A DNA stretch of 64,000 nt from positions 186,001 to 250,000 of the forward strand of contig CAVQSV010000011.1 in assembly GCA_963716095.1 (NCBI GenBank), written 5' to 3'. Below the pieces are notes generated by a model. The model saw nothing but the letters and a program-made list of their open reading frames with translations, did not search any database and was not told where the DNA came from. Origin of the DNA: Sva-07 sp963716095 (lineage in GTDB: Bacteria; Actinomycetota; Acidimicrobiia; Acidimicrobiales; Ilumatobacteraceae). Shown piece by piece: positions 27,902-36,892 of the stretch (within the stretch, counting starts at the first letter, position 1; each line of letters begins with the position of its first letter). The translations under genes and the position numbers were made by a program.

Positions 27902-28787
27902 AGGTGATCGAGGCGGCGAAGATGCCGTCGATGGTGGCGCCGAGCATCGTGTCGAACTCCTCGTCGCTCTGACCGGCGCTGAGACCCTCGGTGAGGGCAC
28001 GACTGAAACTGGCGATCATTCCGTGCTGGCGCGACAACCGCTCGTTGGCCTCGTCGCGTGGGTAGCCGCCGGACAGCGCCACGACCCGCAACACCTTCGG
28101 GTGGGCAATCAGCGGGGCATAGAAGTCGTCGACCGAAGGAATCGACAGCTTCAGCATCACCGGCTGATCGTCGGTGAGCGAATCGAGCTGCATGGCGATC
28201 CGGTCGCGAAGGAGCGCTTCCGCGGCCTGCTTCTCCGGGCTGTGAATGTCGACCTCGGGCTCGATGATCGGAACGAGACCCGCAGCGAGAATCTCCTTGG
28301 CGACCTCGAACTGCTGGTCGACAATCGCCTCGACCCCGGCCTGGTTCGCCAGCTTGATCACCGAACGCATCTTGGTGCCGAACACGCCGAGACCGACCGC
28401 GCGCTCGCACAACTCGGTGAGCCCCGGGATCGGCTTCATCATCTGCACACCGTCGGCCTCGTCGGCGAGGCCTTTGTCGACCTTGAGGAACGGCACGACG
28501 TGCTTGTCGGACCAGAGGAACTCCGCTGACCCTTTTCCGCCGATCTGGCGGTCCATGGTCTGCTCGAACAGGATCGCGCCGAGCACCTTGTGGCCCGTGA
28601 ACGCCGGCGAGGTCACGATTCGAGTGCGCATCGCATGCATCAGGTCGAACATCTCGTCGTCGTTCGACCACGCGTCGTCGCTGACGCCGTAGAGCCCCAA
28701 GGCTTTGGGGGTGCTCCCACCGCTCTGATCGAGCGCTGCGATGAAACCCTGGCCGGTACGAACCTTGTTGAGCATGTCGTCATTCAC
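27900..28787 (-). CDS. Fructose-bisphosphate aldolase, class I (small bacterial type)
   Basis: 295 residues from GTG 28785-28787. This start aligns with staphylococcal-type class I aldolases (about 15 residues, then GFIAALDQSGGSTPKALGLYG). Other motifs are ILFEQTMDRQIGG, FLKVDKGLADE, PIIEPEVDIHS, and PVMLKLSIPS with the Schiff-base Lys, then ALSGGYPRDEAN. It cleaves fructose 1,6-bisphosphate in glycolysis without metal. An ATG four codons later (28775) is an alternative start. It is divergent from the crotonase at 28878. Confidence 0.92.
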   Translation of the reverse strand: MNDDMLNKVRTGQGFIAALDQSGGSTPKALGLYGVSDDAWSNDDEMFDLMHAMRTRIVTSPAFTGHKVLGAILFEQTMDRQIGGKGSAEFLWSDKHVVPFLKVDKGLADEADGVQMMKPIPGLTELCERAVGLGVFGTKMRSVIKLANQAGVEAIVDQQFEVAKEILAAGLVPIIEPEVDIHSPEKQAAEALLRDRIAMQLDSLTDDQPVMLKLSIPSVDDFYAPLIAHPKVLRVVALSGGYPRDEANERLSRQHGMIASFSRALTEGLSAGQSDEEFDTMLGATIDGIFAASIT

Positions 28788-28877
28788 ATCCCTGACTGTA
28801 GTCAGCGCGAGGTCGGGGCGTCCTCGGACACGATGCACTGGTGACCAAGTACCCGACGATCGCTACCGTCGTGCCCC

Positions 28878-29660
28878 ATGAACGCCCCCGAAGACGACCC
28901 CCGGGTGGTCGACTGTGTCGTGGTGGATGGAATCGCCACCATCACGCTCGACTCCCAGCACAACCGCAACGCATTGTCGCGCCAACTGCTGAGCGATCTC
29001 CACCGCGCCCTCGACGAAGCCGAGGCGGTCGATGCCCGCGCCATCGTGCTCACGCATCGCGGTCCGGCGTTCTGCGCTGGCGCTGACCTCAAGGAGCGCG
29101 CTGCTGCGGGCAGTGCGTCTGCCGACTCATCGCCGTTCGTCGGCGCTCTGGAGCGGCTGATGGATGCTGCGTGCCCCACCATCGCAGTCGTCAACGGAGC
29201 GGTACGTGCAGGCGGCATCGGGCTGATGGCCGCCTGCGACCTGGTCGTGGTCCACGACTCGACCACGTTTGCACTCACCGAGGTCCGAATCGGGGTCGCC
29301 CCGGCGATCATCGCCGTGCCCATACTCCGGCGCGTGGCCCCGAGTCGGATCGCTGCCGCAATGCTCACGGGAGAGTCGTTCGATGCCGACTCCGCCCGCG
29401 AGATGGGCCTGGTCACCCACGTCAGCAGCGACGTGATCTCCACCGTCGACGACCTGTGCGAGGGCATCCTCCAAGGGGCTCCGGCCGCCGTCGCCGCCAC
29501 CAAGCGCGTGCTGCACACCGTGGCCGACACCGACCGCGACGCGGCGTTTGCTGCGATGGCAACGCTCTCCAACGAGATGTTCAACGGCCCCGATGCCGCC
29601 GAAGGAATGGCGGCCTTCGCCGAGAAACGGCCACCGAAGTGGTCGCCGACCGCACGATGA
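28878..29660 (+). CDS. Enoyl-CoA hydratase/isomerase family protein
   Basis: 260 residues, crotonase fold: AFCAGADLKER (about 62-72) and VNGAVRAGGIGLMAACDLVV (about 99-118) form the oxyanion hole. The first catalytic Glu of classical hydratases (GGCEL) is replaced here (GGIGL), while the second is kept (ALTEVRIGVAP), so it may act on unusual acyl-CoAs or as an isomerase. It is the first of three genes: the next ATG overlaps its TGA (ATGA), and an acyl-CoA ligase follows. Confidence 0.83.
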   Translation: MNAPEDDPRVVDCVVVDGIATITLDSQHNRNALSRQLLSDLHRALDEAEAVDARAIVLTHRGPAFCAGADLKERAAAGSASADSSPFVGALERLMDAACPTIAVVNGAVRAGGIGLMAACDLVVVHDSTTFALTEVRIGVAPAIIAVPILRRVAPSRIAAAMLTGESFDADSAREMGLVTHVSSDVISTVDDLCEGILQGAPAAVAATKRVLHTVADTDRDAAFAAMATLSNEMFNGPDAAEGMAAFAEKRPPKWSPTAR

Positions 29661-30514
29661 CCGCTCCGAATCGAACGGTCACGATCCCTGTCACCAACGG
29701 CATGAGGATCGCCGCGGACGAATGGCCCGGCGACGGCCCGCCCGTGGTGCTCGCACATGGAGGCGGCCAGACACGGCACTCGTGGGGAGGCACCGCGGCG
29801 GTCTTGGCGTCCCATGGCCACCGCGTGGTGTCGATCGATCTTCGCGGCCATGGCGACTCGGCCTGGGACGCGGACGGCAACTACTCGATGGACGCCTACC
29901 GCGACGACGCGCTGGCTGTCGCCGAGTGGATCGGCGACCCGATCGCCTGGGTCGGCGCGTCGCTCGGCGGGATGACCGGGCTGCATGCCGTCGACGCCGC
30001 GCCACAGCGTTTCTCGGCCCTGGTGCTCGTCGACATCACCCCTCGGCCGGCCGCCGCAGGTGTGAGCCGCATCCTGGAATTCATGGGCAAGGACGCCGTC
30101 GATGGGTTCGCGTCGCTCGACGACGCGGCCGATGCCATCGCTGCGTACCAACCCCATCGGCCGCGTCCGACAGATCTGTCGGGGTTGGAGAAGAACCTCC
30201 GCCTCGGCGCCGACGGGCGATGGCGCTGGCACTGGGATCCCGCGTTCATCAACATGCGTACCGGCGGCGAGAGCGAGCACGCACGAGACGCCCATCACGG
30301 CGAACTCGAGACCATCGCCCGGCGGCTCACGCTTCCGGTGCTGCTCGTTCGCGGCAGACTGTCCGATCTCGTCACCCAAGCCGAAGTCGACGAGTTCTTG
30401 CAGATGGTGCCCCACGCCGACTACGTCGATGTGGCCGGTGCGGCACACATGATCGCCGGCGACAGAAACGACGTGTTCACCGACGCCGTGGTGCACTTCC
30501 TCGACCCGACCTGA
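29657..30514 (+). CDS. Alpha/beta hydrolase
   Basis: 285 residues. VVLAHGGGQTRHSWGG (about 32-47) carries the oxyanion hole, VGASLGGMTGLHAVD holds the nucleophile Ser (about 102), and VAGAAHMIAGDRNDVF holds the catalytic His. The ATG overlaps the crotonase TGA, which fixes the start and shows co-translation. With a crotonase before and an acyl-CoA ligase after, a role in hydrolysing an ester, lactone or thioester in lipid or aromatic breakdown is likely (inference). Confidence 0.82.
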   Translation: MTAPNRTVTIPVTNGMRIAADEWPGDGPPVVLAHGGGQTRHSWGGTAAVLASHGHRVVSIDLRGHGDSAWDADGNYSMDAYRDDALAVAEWIGDPIAWVGASLGGMTGLHAVDAAPQRFSALVLVDITPRPAAAGVSRILEFMGKDAVDGFASLDDAADAIAAYQPHRPRPTDLSGLEKNLRLGADGRWRWHWDPAFINMRTGGESEHARDAHHGELETIARRLTLPVLLVRGRLSDLVTQAEVDEFLQMVPHADYVDVAGAAHMIAGDRNDVFTDAVVHFLDPT

Positions 30515-30579
30515 ACCGACCCTGCAGAAGTTGCGGGTGCCATGTGTCACTTCGCCTCCGGACGCGCGACAATGGTCGG

Positions 30580-32400
30580 ATGACCACCAGCCAAGAACTG
30601 CACGACCGCATCGTCGGACAAAACCTCGGGAAACGATTCCTCAGCAACCTCGACGCGAACGCGTCGGTCGAGGTCGTGCGCTGGAAGGACGCCGCAGGCG
30701 AATGGCACGGCTGGACGATGACCGAACTGGCCGAGCTCACGGCGCGCCTGGCGACCGGACTCGCCGACCTCGGCGTCGGCAAGGGCGACACCGTCGTTCT
30801 GATGATGCGCAACCGGCCGGAGTTCCACGCCCTCGACATCGCCACGCTCTTCCTCGGAGCGACTCCGGTGTCGATCTACAACTCCTCGGCCCCCGAACAG
30901 ATCGAGTACCTGATCAACGACTGCAAGGCCAAGCTGGCCGTGGTCGAAGACGACGCCTTCCTCGAACGGTTCCTCAAGGTCCGCGAGGCCTTGCCGACAC
31001 TCGAGACCATCGTGATGATCGAGCCGTCCGAGACCGCCGGCGACAGCGTCGTGCCGTACGCCAACCTCGCAACCGCGGCCCCTTCGGACCTGCGTGAACT
31101 GTCCGAGATCGCCACGCTCGACGACATCGCCACCATCATCTACACCTCGGGAACGACCGGCCCACCGAAGGGCGTGATGCTGTCGCACAGCAACATCGCA
31201 TGGACGCTCGAGTCGGTCGGCCAGTCGATGCGCGACCAGACGGACATCGAGGACTTCGCGGGCAAGAAGCACCTGTCGTACCTTCCGATGGCCCACATCT
31301 TCGAACGGTTGCTCGGTCACTACTACCTGCTCGACTTCGCAGCGCAGGTGACGTGCTGCCCGGAGACTTCACAGCTCACCGCCTACACGGGAGAGGTACG
31401 CCCGAACGTCTTCATCGGCGTGCCGCGCGTGTGGGAGAAGCTCTATGCAGGTGTCAACGCTGCCCTCGCAGGCGACCCGGAGAAGTCGAAGGCGTTCAAC
31501 GACGCCGTCGAAGCGGCGCTTCCGATCGTCGAGAAGATGACCCGCGGGACCGCCACCCAGGAGGAGATCGACACCTGGAACTTCCTCGACCAGGTCGCCT
31601 TCCAGACAGTTCGGGGCCTGATCGGCCTCGACGAGACCGAGATCTGCATCACCGGCGCCGCGCCACTTCCGTCGGAGATCCTCGCCTGGTTCCGCGCGAT
31701 CGGCGTCCCACTCACCGAGGGCTACGGCATGTCGGAGACCACCGCGGTGCTCACCTGGGCCAACGACCCCAAGCCTGGTTGCGTGGGGCGTGCAGCCACA
31801 GCGGTCGAGCTGAAGATCGCCGACGACGGCGAAGTGCTCTGCCGCGGGGGCAACAACTTCGTCGGGTACCTCGGCAAGCCCGAGCAGACGGCCGAGACGA
31901 TCGACAGCGACGGCTGGCTGCACACGGGCGACATCGGCATGATCGACGACGACGGCTATCTCAAGATCGTCGACCGCAAGAAGGAACTGATCATCACCGC
32001 TGGCGGCAAGAACGTGAGCCCGGCCAACCTCGAGGCAGAACTGAAGATGATTCCGCTGGTGGGCCAGGCGTGTGCCATCGGCGAGCAGCGACCGTTCATG
32101 TCAGCCCTCGTCGTGCTCGATCCCGACGCAGCAGCAGCCTGGGCAACCGCACACGGTTTGTCGGGTGACGATGCGACCATGGCAGCGCTCGCCGAGAACC
32201 CGGACGTGGTCGCCGAGATCGAGGCGGGCCTCGTCGAAGTGATGGCGGGCTTCAACAACGCCGAGGCCGTGAAGAAGGTGCGGATCCTCGGCGAGGAGTG
32301 GCTGCCCGACTCCGAGCTGCTGACGCCCACGTCGAAGCTCAAGCGGCGTGGAATCCTGGCGAAGTTCGCCGACGAAATCGAAGCGCTCTACGCCAAGTGA
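30580..32400 (+). CDS. fadD: Long-chain acyl-CoA synthetase, AMP-forming
   Basis: 606 residues of the ANL superfamily. P-loop IIYTSGTTGPPKGVMLSHSN (about 186-205), GYGMSETTAVLTW (about 382), then DGWLHTGDIGMIDDDGYLKI and the hinge/C-terminal VDRKKELIITAGGKNVSP with the adenylating Lys near the end (SKLKRRGI). It activates a carboxylic acid to its CoA thioester. It is 65 bp after the hydrolase, probably the same transcript. It ends two bases before a perfect palindrome. Chain-length preference is not readable. Confidence 0.92.
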   Translation: MTTSQELHDRIVGQNLGKRFLSNLDANASVEVVRWKDAAGEWHGWTMTELAELTARLATGLADLGVGKGDTVVLMMRNRPEFHALDIATLFLGATPVSIYNSSAPEQIEYLINDCKAKLAVVEDDAFLERFLKVREALPTLETIVMIEPSETAGDSVVPYANLATAAPSDLRELSEIATLDDIATIIYTSGTTGPPKGVMLSHSNIAWTLESVGQSMRDQTDIEDFAGKKHLSYLPMAHIFERLLGHYYLLDFAAQVTCCPETSQLTAYTGEVRPNVFIGVPRVWEKLYAGVNAALAGDPEKSKAFNDAVEAALPIVEKMTRGTATQEEIDTWNFLDQVAFQTVRGLIGLDETEICITGAAPLPSEILAWFRAIGVPLTEGYGMSETTAVLTWANDPKPGCVGRAATAVELKIADDGEVLCRGGNNFVGYLGKPEQTAETIDSDGWLHTGDIGMIDDDGYLKIVDRKKELIITAGGKNVSPANLEAELKMIPLVGQACAIGEQRPFMSALVVLDPDAAAAWATAHGLSGDDATMAALAENPDVVAEIEAGLVEVMAGFNNAEAVKKVRILGEEWLPDSELLTPTSKLKRRGILAKFADEIEALYAK

Positions 32401-32402
32401 GC

Positions 32403-32439
32403 AGTGTTACTCATGGTGTCTGACACCATGAGTAACACT
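32403..32439. repeat. Intergenic palindrome, family A copy 4 (perfect)
   Basis: A perfect 37-bp inverted repeat around T32421: core GGTGTCTGACACC, arm AGTGTTACTCAT. It fills the gap between the convergent acyl-CoA ligase and response regulator and touches the latter's TGA. It is the longest perfect member of the family and a likely two-way terminator. Confidence 0.93.
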
Positions 32440-33125
32440 CACGAGGACATCAAGCGGTAGCCGATACCCCTGGCCGTCACGATCAGCTTCGGATCGTCGG
32501 GGTGATCCTCCACCTTCAGGCGAAGGCGGCGGACGTGCGCATCGACCAGTCGCGAGTCGCCGAGGTACTCATAGCCCCAGACACGTTCCAGCAGCTGATC
32601 GCGCGACAACACGGCGCCGGCATGGTCAGCGAATTCACACATCAGCCGGAACTCGGTCTTGGTGAGGCTGAGTTCGTCGTCGCCCTTCAACACGATGCCC
32701 TGTTCTCGCCGTATCTCGATGTCACCGAAGCGCGTTGCCGTTGGCGTCGTCGCTCTGCCCTGGAGATGGACGCGACGCAGCAGGGCGCGGATCCGTGCAG
32801 CCAATTCCTTGGGGACGACCGGCTTGGTGACGTAGTCGTCGGCTCCCGCCTCGAGGCCGGCCACCATGTCGTGGGTGTCGGTCTGTGCGGTGATCATGAT
32901 GATCGGCACGATGCTGTCGGCGCGCAGCGCCCGACACACGTCGAATCCCGACATGTCCGGCAAGCGCAGATCGAGCAGCACCAGATCAGGCGGTGTACGA
33001 CGGAACTCGGCCAGACCGTCGCCGCCGTTGGGTGCCTGACGCACCTCGTAGCCTTCGTCCTCGAGCGCCATCGACAGCGCCAAGCGGATTCCGTCGTCGT
33101 CCTCGATGAACAGCAGTGATTCCAT
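32439..33125 (-). CDS. OmpR-family response regulator
   Basis: 228 residues from ATG 33123-33125 (MESLLFIEDDDGIR). The receiver domain has acidic pocket EDD, phosphoacceptor Asp52 (LVLLDLRLPD) and the conserved Lys in DDYVTKPVVPKEL. The C-terminal winged helix has LSLTKTEFRLMCEF and RLVDAHVRRLRLKVED. It lies divergent to a histidine kinase, 199 bp apart, and is presumably its partner. MtrA/PrrA-like in type; targets unknown. Confidence 0.92.
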   Translation of the reverse strand: MESLLFIEDDDGIRLALSMALEDEGYEVRQAPNGGDGLAEFRRTPPDLVLLDLRLPDMSGFDVCRALRADSIVPIIMITAQTDTHDMVAGLEAGADDYVTKPVVPKELAARIRALLRRVHLQGRATTPTATRFGDIEIRREQGIVLKGDDELSLTKTEFRLMCEFADHAGAVLSRDQLLERVWGYEYLGDSRLVDAHVRRLRLKVEDHPDDPKLIVTARGIGYRLMSS

Positions 33126-33324
33126 GAGCGACTGCCAGTGTGACTCGCGCAACGCCGAGACCGGACGCTTTGTTACCGAAATCGCACACTTCTCGCAAGA
33201 GTCCGTCACACAGGTGCTCCATCATGATGACTGTTCACGCTGCCCCGGTGGGGTGCCTTCCTCCCCCTGGCATTCCACCGGCAGCGGGTGAACCCCCGGC
33301 CACCCGACCTGCAACACTGCTTCG

Positions 33325-34728
33325 GTGGCTCGGCCCCGAACACTCCGCTTGCGCACCCGCGTCACGCTGTTCTTCGCGTTCATCGCATTGCTCGCCGGCC
33401 TGGTGCTCATCGGTGTCACCTACGGATTCGCACGCAACAACCTCCTTGCCGACGACGAGACCGCCGCCCGCCAACAGGCCTTCAACAACGCCGATCTGGT
33501 GCGGGAGCAGCTCACCGTCGACCCGGGCGGCATCGGGGTGTTCTTCGACGACGAACTGCGCACCGACGCTGACGGATTCGCTGTACTGAGCGCTGCCGAT
33601 CCCAGCGCACCACGGGCCAGCACCAGCGTGCTGCACCCGATCGCCGACTTCCCCGAACGCCTCGTCGAGTCGGTCCGCTCTGGCGCATCTGGTGTCCAGA
33701 ACGCATCCATCGACGGCTCCAACCATCTCACGGTCGGCGTCTACATCGCCGAACACGACACCGGCTACTACGAGGCCTTCCCACTCGACGAGACCGAGTC
33801 GACGCTCACCGCGATCCTGACAGCGCTCGCGCTCGGTGCGCTCGGCACACTCGTTCTCGCCACGCTCTTCGGTCTCGCGACCAGCCGCCGCCTGCTCCGA
33901 CCGCTCAGCCAGGTCGCCGACGCAGCAGCGGACATCGCCTCGGGCGGACTCGATACTCGACTGGAGCCCGAATCGGACCCAGACCTGGACAGGCTCGCCG
34001 GGTCGTTCAACGACATGGCCGACGCCGTGCAGGATCGCATCGAACGTGAAGCACGGTTTGCGTCCGATGTCAGCCATGAACTGCGGTCCCCGATCACGGC
34101 GCTGACCGCCGCGGTCGAAGTCCTCGACGGCCGACGCGACGACATTCCGGAACGGACACAGCAGGCGCTCGACGTGGTCGTCGACCAGGTGCGTCGTTTC
34201 GACAGCATGGTCATCGACCTGCTCGAGCTGGCCCGACTCGACGCTGGCGCAACCGACCTCAACATCGAAGACGTCACCCTGATCGACCTCACGCAGCGAG
34301 TCGCAGCGAGGTACGGAGAGCCGGACGTACCTATCGTCGCCGCCCGCAGGACTCCGAGCGAGGTCGCGATCGACAAGGTGCGATTCGAGCGTATTCTCGG
34401 CAACTTGTTGGAGAATGCGCGCAACCACGGCGGCGGAGCGCTGCGGATCGAACTCAGCGCGGCCCCGTCGAATCGATTCCGGCTGGCCGTCGAAGACGGC
34501 GGTCCAGGTGTGGCACAGGGCGAACGCGATCGGATCTTCGAACGCTTCGCCCGCGGCAGCGCTGCCCGCCATCGCATCGGAACCGGCCTCGGTCTCGCAT
34601 TGGTGGCCGAACACAGCGCTGCCATGGGCGGCACCGCGTGGGTGCAGGATCGAGTCGGCGGAGGAGCCAGATTCGTCGTCGAGCTCCCGGTGCGGGTGAC
34701 GCCGGTCAGTCCGGACGGTGAATCATGA
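33325..34728 (+). CDS. Sensor histidine kinase (MtrB-like)
   Basis: 467 residues from GTG 33325. An N-terminal membrane helix (TLFFAFIALLAGLVLIGVTY), an extracytoplasmic sensor of about 110 residues, a second helix (about 157-180), HAMP, then the dimerisation domain with phospho-His251 (ASDVSHELRSPIT). The ATPase domain has N box NLLENARNHGG, G1 VEDGGPGVA and G2 GTGLGLALVAEH. It is divergent from the response regulator and overlaps a GerMN lipoprotein (ATGA). That recalls the MtrB-LpqB pair of actinobacteria, so sensing of cell-envelope state is likely. Confidence 0.92.
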   Translation: MARPRTLRLRTRVTLFFAFIALLAGLVLIGVTYGFARNNLLADDETAARQQAFNNADLVREQLTVDPGGIGVFFDDELRTDADGFAVLSAADPSAPRASTSVLHPIADFPERLVESVRSGASGVQNASIDGSNHLTVGVYIAEHDTGYYEAFPLDETESTLTAILTALALGALGTLVLATLFGLATSRRLLRPLSQVADAAADIASGGLDTRLEPESDPDLDRLAGSFNDMADAVQDRIEREARFASDVSHELRSPITALTAAVEVLDGRRDDIPERTQQALDVVVDQVRRFDSMVIDLLELARLDAGATDLNIEDVTLIDLTQRVAARYGEPDVPIVAARRTPSEVAIDKVRFERILGNLLENARNHGGGALRIELSAAPSNRFRLAVEDGGPGVAQGERDRIFERFARGSAARHRIGTGLGLALVAEHSAAMGGTAWVQDRVGGGARFVVELPVRVTPVSPDGES

Positions 34729-35456
34729 CCGGTCGACGATTCACTGCGACGCTCGCTGCCCTCGTCGTACTGGCAGTGATCAGCGCTGCCTGTGGTGTCC
34801 CGACGGGCGACGACACGTTCGCAGAGATTCCGCCGGCGGAGGTCCCGTTCGGCCTTGCGGCGACGTCGACCACGACGTCGACGACGACCACCACGATGCC
34901 CGAGACTCCGGACACGACCACTGCTGCAAGCACGACGACGCCCATCCGGCTCGACCCGGCCGAGGTGTACTTCCTCAGCCGGGGTCGGCTGCAGCCGGTG
35001 GTGATCGAGTTGCCGCCCGGCTTCTCGGCCGACCAGGTCGCCGACGTGCTCGAGGCAGGGCCACCGCCCGATGTCGGGCTCGACACGCTCATCGAAGACG
35101 GGCTGATCGTGAGCTCCACCGAGTCGTGTGCCGTGCTCACCGTCGACCTCGACGGCGACACCTTCGCCGAGATCCCCAGTACGCAACAGACGGAGGCGAT
35201 CGCTCAGATCGTGATGACGATGATCAGCAGTCTCCGGCGGGTCGGACTGGTCAACTTCACCATCGAGGGCGAGCTGATCGCCGTCAAGAAGGGCAACAGC
35301 TTGCTGTCCGACGTCGGCGAACCACTCTCATACGAGGACTACTCGCTCCTGCTGGTCAATCCACCGGCACCCCTTGACGACGAAGACGACGCTGCAACGA
35401 CGGTTCCTGCGGACGAATCGGACGAGTCGGACCAGTCGTCCACGACGACGCCCTGA
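34725..35456 (+). CDS. GerMN-domain lipoprotein (LpqB-like)
   Basis: 243 residues with a lipoprotein signal: hydrophobic helix then lipobox VISAAC, Cys23. A Thr/Ser-rich linker follows (about 48-72). Then comes a GerMN-like domain (VIELPPGFSADQVADVLEAG, then LTVDLDGDTFAEIPSTQQTE, VNFTIEGELIAV) and an acidic, Thr-rich tail. The ATG overlaps the kinase stop. The mycobacterial LpqB lipoprotein modulates the MtrB sensor; the same role is inferred here, although this protein is much shorter and lacks the C-terminal propeller. Confidence 0.8.
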   Translation: MTGRRFTATLAALVVLAVISAACGVPTGDDTFAEIPPAEVPFGLAATSTTTSTTTTTMPETPDTTTAASTTTPIRLDPAEVYFLSRGRLQPVVIELPPGFSADQVADVLEAGPPPDVGLDTLIEDGLIVSSTESCAVLTVDLDGDTFAEIPSTQQTEAIAQIVMTMISSLRRVGLVNFTIEGELIAVKKGNSLLSDVGEPLSYEDYSLLLVNPPAPLDDEDDAATTVPADESDESDQSSTTTP

Positions 35457-35480
35457 GCTCCCACGGGTTGCTGGTGCCGG

Positions 35481-36377
35481 TCAGTAGCCGAGGCGTTGGA
35501 CCCGCTCCGGGCGACGCTGCCAGTCCTTGTCGACCTTGACCCGAAGCTCGAGGTACACACCCTCGGGCAGCTGGGCCCTGGCGCGTTCTCCGGCCTGTTT
35601 GAGAATCTGACCGCCCTTGCCGATCACCATCCCCTTCTGACTGTCGCGCTCGACGACGATGTCGACCCGAATGCGCGGCCACTCCCATTCGGTCACCTGT
35701 GTGGCGATCGAATACGGCAGTTCGTCTCGGGTCACGGCGAGCAGTTGCTCGCGTACCAATTCGGCCACCCATCGCTCCTCGGGGAGGTCGGACACCTCGT
35801 CGTCGGGGAAATATCGCGGCCCCTCGGGCATCCGATCGGTCAGATCCGCAACGAGTGCACCGATCCCCTCACCACTCACTGCCGACATCGGGAAGTACGC
35901 GTCGGCACCCAGCTCGCTCGCAGCACCCAACATCTTCAAGACCTGTTCGGGGCGAGCGACATCGATCTTGTTGACGATCACGATCGAGTTGGCCACATCG
36001 ATGCGATCGGCCACCCAGCGGTCACCCTTGCCGAAGGCGTGAGTGGCGTCGAGGACCAGGCACGTGACGTCGACGTCGCCCACACTGTCGAGGGCGGTGG
36101 CGTTGACGCGCTCGCCGAGCGCAGTGACGGGCTTGTGCAAACCGGGCGTGTCGACGAAGACCAGCTGCGACTCGGGACGGGTCAGCACCCCCATGATGCG
36201 GTGACGGGTGGTCTGAGGTTTGTCCGAGACGATGCTGATCTTCCGACCGCAGATGGCGTTGACGAGCGAGGACTTGCCCACGTTCGGCCGCCCCACGAAC
36301 GTCACGAAACCCGAGCGGAAACCCGAGTGATCACCCGACTCGGTCGACCCTGCTGCACTCTCGGTTTCGTTGCTCAC
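35481..36377 (-). CDS. era: GTPase Era
   Basis: 298 residues. G1 GRPNVGKSSLVN (about 29-40), the switch motif SDKPQTTRHRIMG, G3 FVDTPGLHKP, G4 IVNKIDVA, and a C-terminal KH RNA-binding domain (ERDSQKGMVIGKGGQILKQ) in the usual place. It assists maturation of the 30S subunit and 16S rRNA. The N-terminal 20 residues are a polar extension. It is convergent with the GerMN lipoprotein gene (24 bp) and divergent from the MaoC gene. Confidence 0.96.
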   Translation of the reverse strand: MSNETESAAGSTESGDHSGFRSGFVTFVGRPNVGKSSLVNAICGRKISIVSDKPQTTRHRIMGVLTRPESQLVFVDTPGLHKPVTALGERVNATALDSVGDVDVTCLVLDATHAFGKGDRWVADRIDVANSIVIVNKIDVARPEQVLKMLGAASELGADAYFPMSAVSGEGIGALVADLTDRMPEGPRYFPDDEVSDLPEERWVAELVREQLLAVTRDELPYSIATQVTEWEWPRIRVDIVVERDSQKGMVIGKGGQILKQAGERARAQLPEGVYLELRVKVDKDWQRRPERVQRLGY

Positions 36378-36403
36378 CTGCCCAGTTTGCCAAGCTCAGG
36401 TGC

Positions 36404-36859
36404 ATGACCCGCATGATCAACGGCATCGATGAACTCAAGACCCTCGTCGGCGAGCACCTCGGCTACTCCCCGTACGTCGAAATCACCCAGGAGCAGGTGA
36501 ACACCTTCGCTGACGCAACCGGCGATCATCAGTGGATCCACACCGACCCCGAACGCGCCAAGGCCGGCCCGTTCGGGGGCCCGATCGCCCACGGTTACCT
36601 GACGCTCTCGCTGGGCCCGATGCTGTCGCCGCAGATCTTCGGCGTGTCCGGTGTGGCCATGGGCGTCAACTACGGCGCCGGCAAGGTCCGGTTCCCGTCG
36701 CCCGTACCAGTCGGCGCGAAGCTGCGCCTCGGTGTCACGCTGACCTCGGTCGAGGACATCGCCGGTGGCGCCCAGGTCACTCAGGAGTTCGTGTTCGAAG
36801 TCGAGGGCGCCGCCAAGCCGTCCTGCGTCGCCGAAGTCATCTTCCGCTACTACGTCTGA
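36404..36859 (+). CDS. MaoC-like (R)-specific enoyl-CoA hydratase
   Basis: 151 residues, single hot-dog domain. The hydratase motif FADATGDHQWIHTDPERA (about 37-54) supplies the Asp/His pair, followed by FGGPIAHGYLTLSL. An internal ATG at 36413 (MINGIDELKTLVG) is an alternative start three codons later. It hydrates trans-2-enoyl-CoA to (R)-3-hydroxyacyl-CoA. It stands alone between era (divergent) and the acyltransferase (convergent, with a palindrome between). Confidence 0.88.
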   Translation: MTRMINGIDELKTLVGEHLGYSPYVEITQEQVNTFADATGDHQWIHTDPERAKAGPFGGPIAHGYLTLSLGPMLSPQIFGVSGVAMGVNYGAGKVRFPSPVPVGAKLRLGVTLTSVEDIAGGAQVTQEFVFEVEGAAKPSCVAEVIFRYYV

Positions 36860-36860
36860 T

Positions 36861-36891
36861 GTGATGATTGGTGTCCGACACCGATCAACAC
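36861..36891. repeat. Intergenic palindrome, family A copy 5
   Basis: A 31-bp inverted repeat with core GGTGTCCGACACC, one G-T wobble and one A-A mismatch, starting one base after the MaoC stop and ending one base before the acyltransferase stop. The arm (GTGATGATT) resembles those of copies 1 and 2. Confidence 0.8.
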
Positions 36892-36892
36892 C

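Noticed and set aside
33235..34614. 459-codon minus-strand open frame
   Set aside because: It is antisense to the histidine kinase with clear H, N and G boxes.
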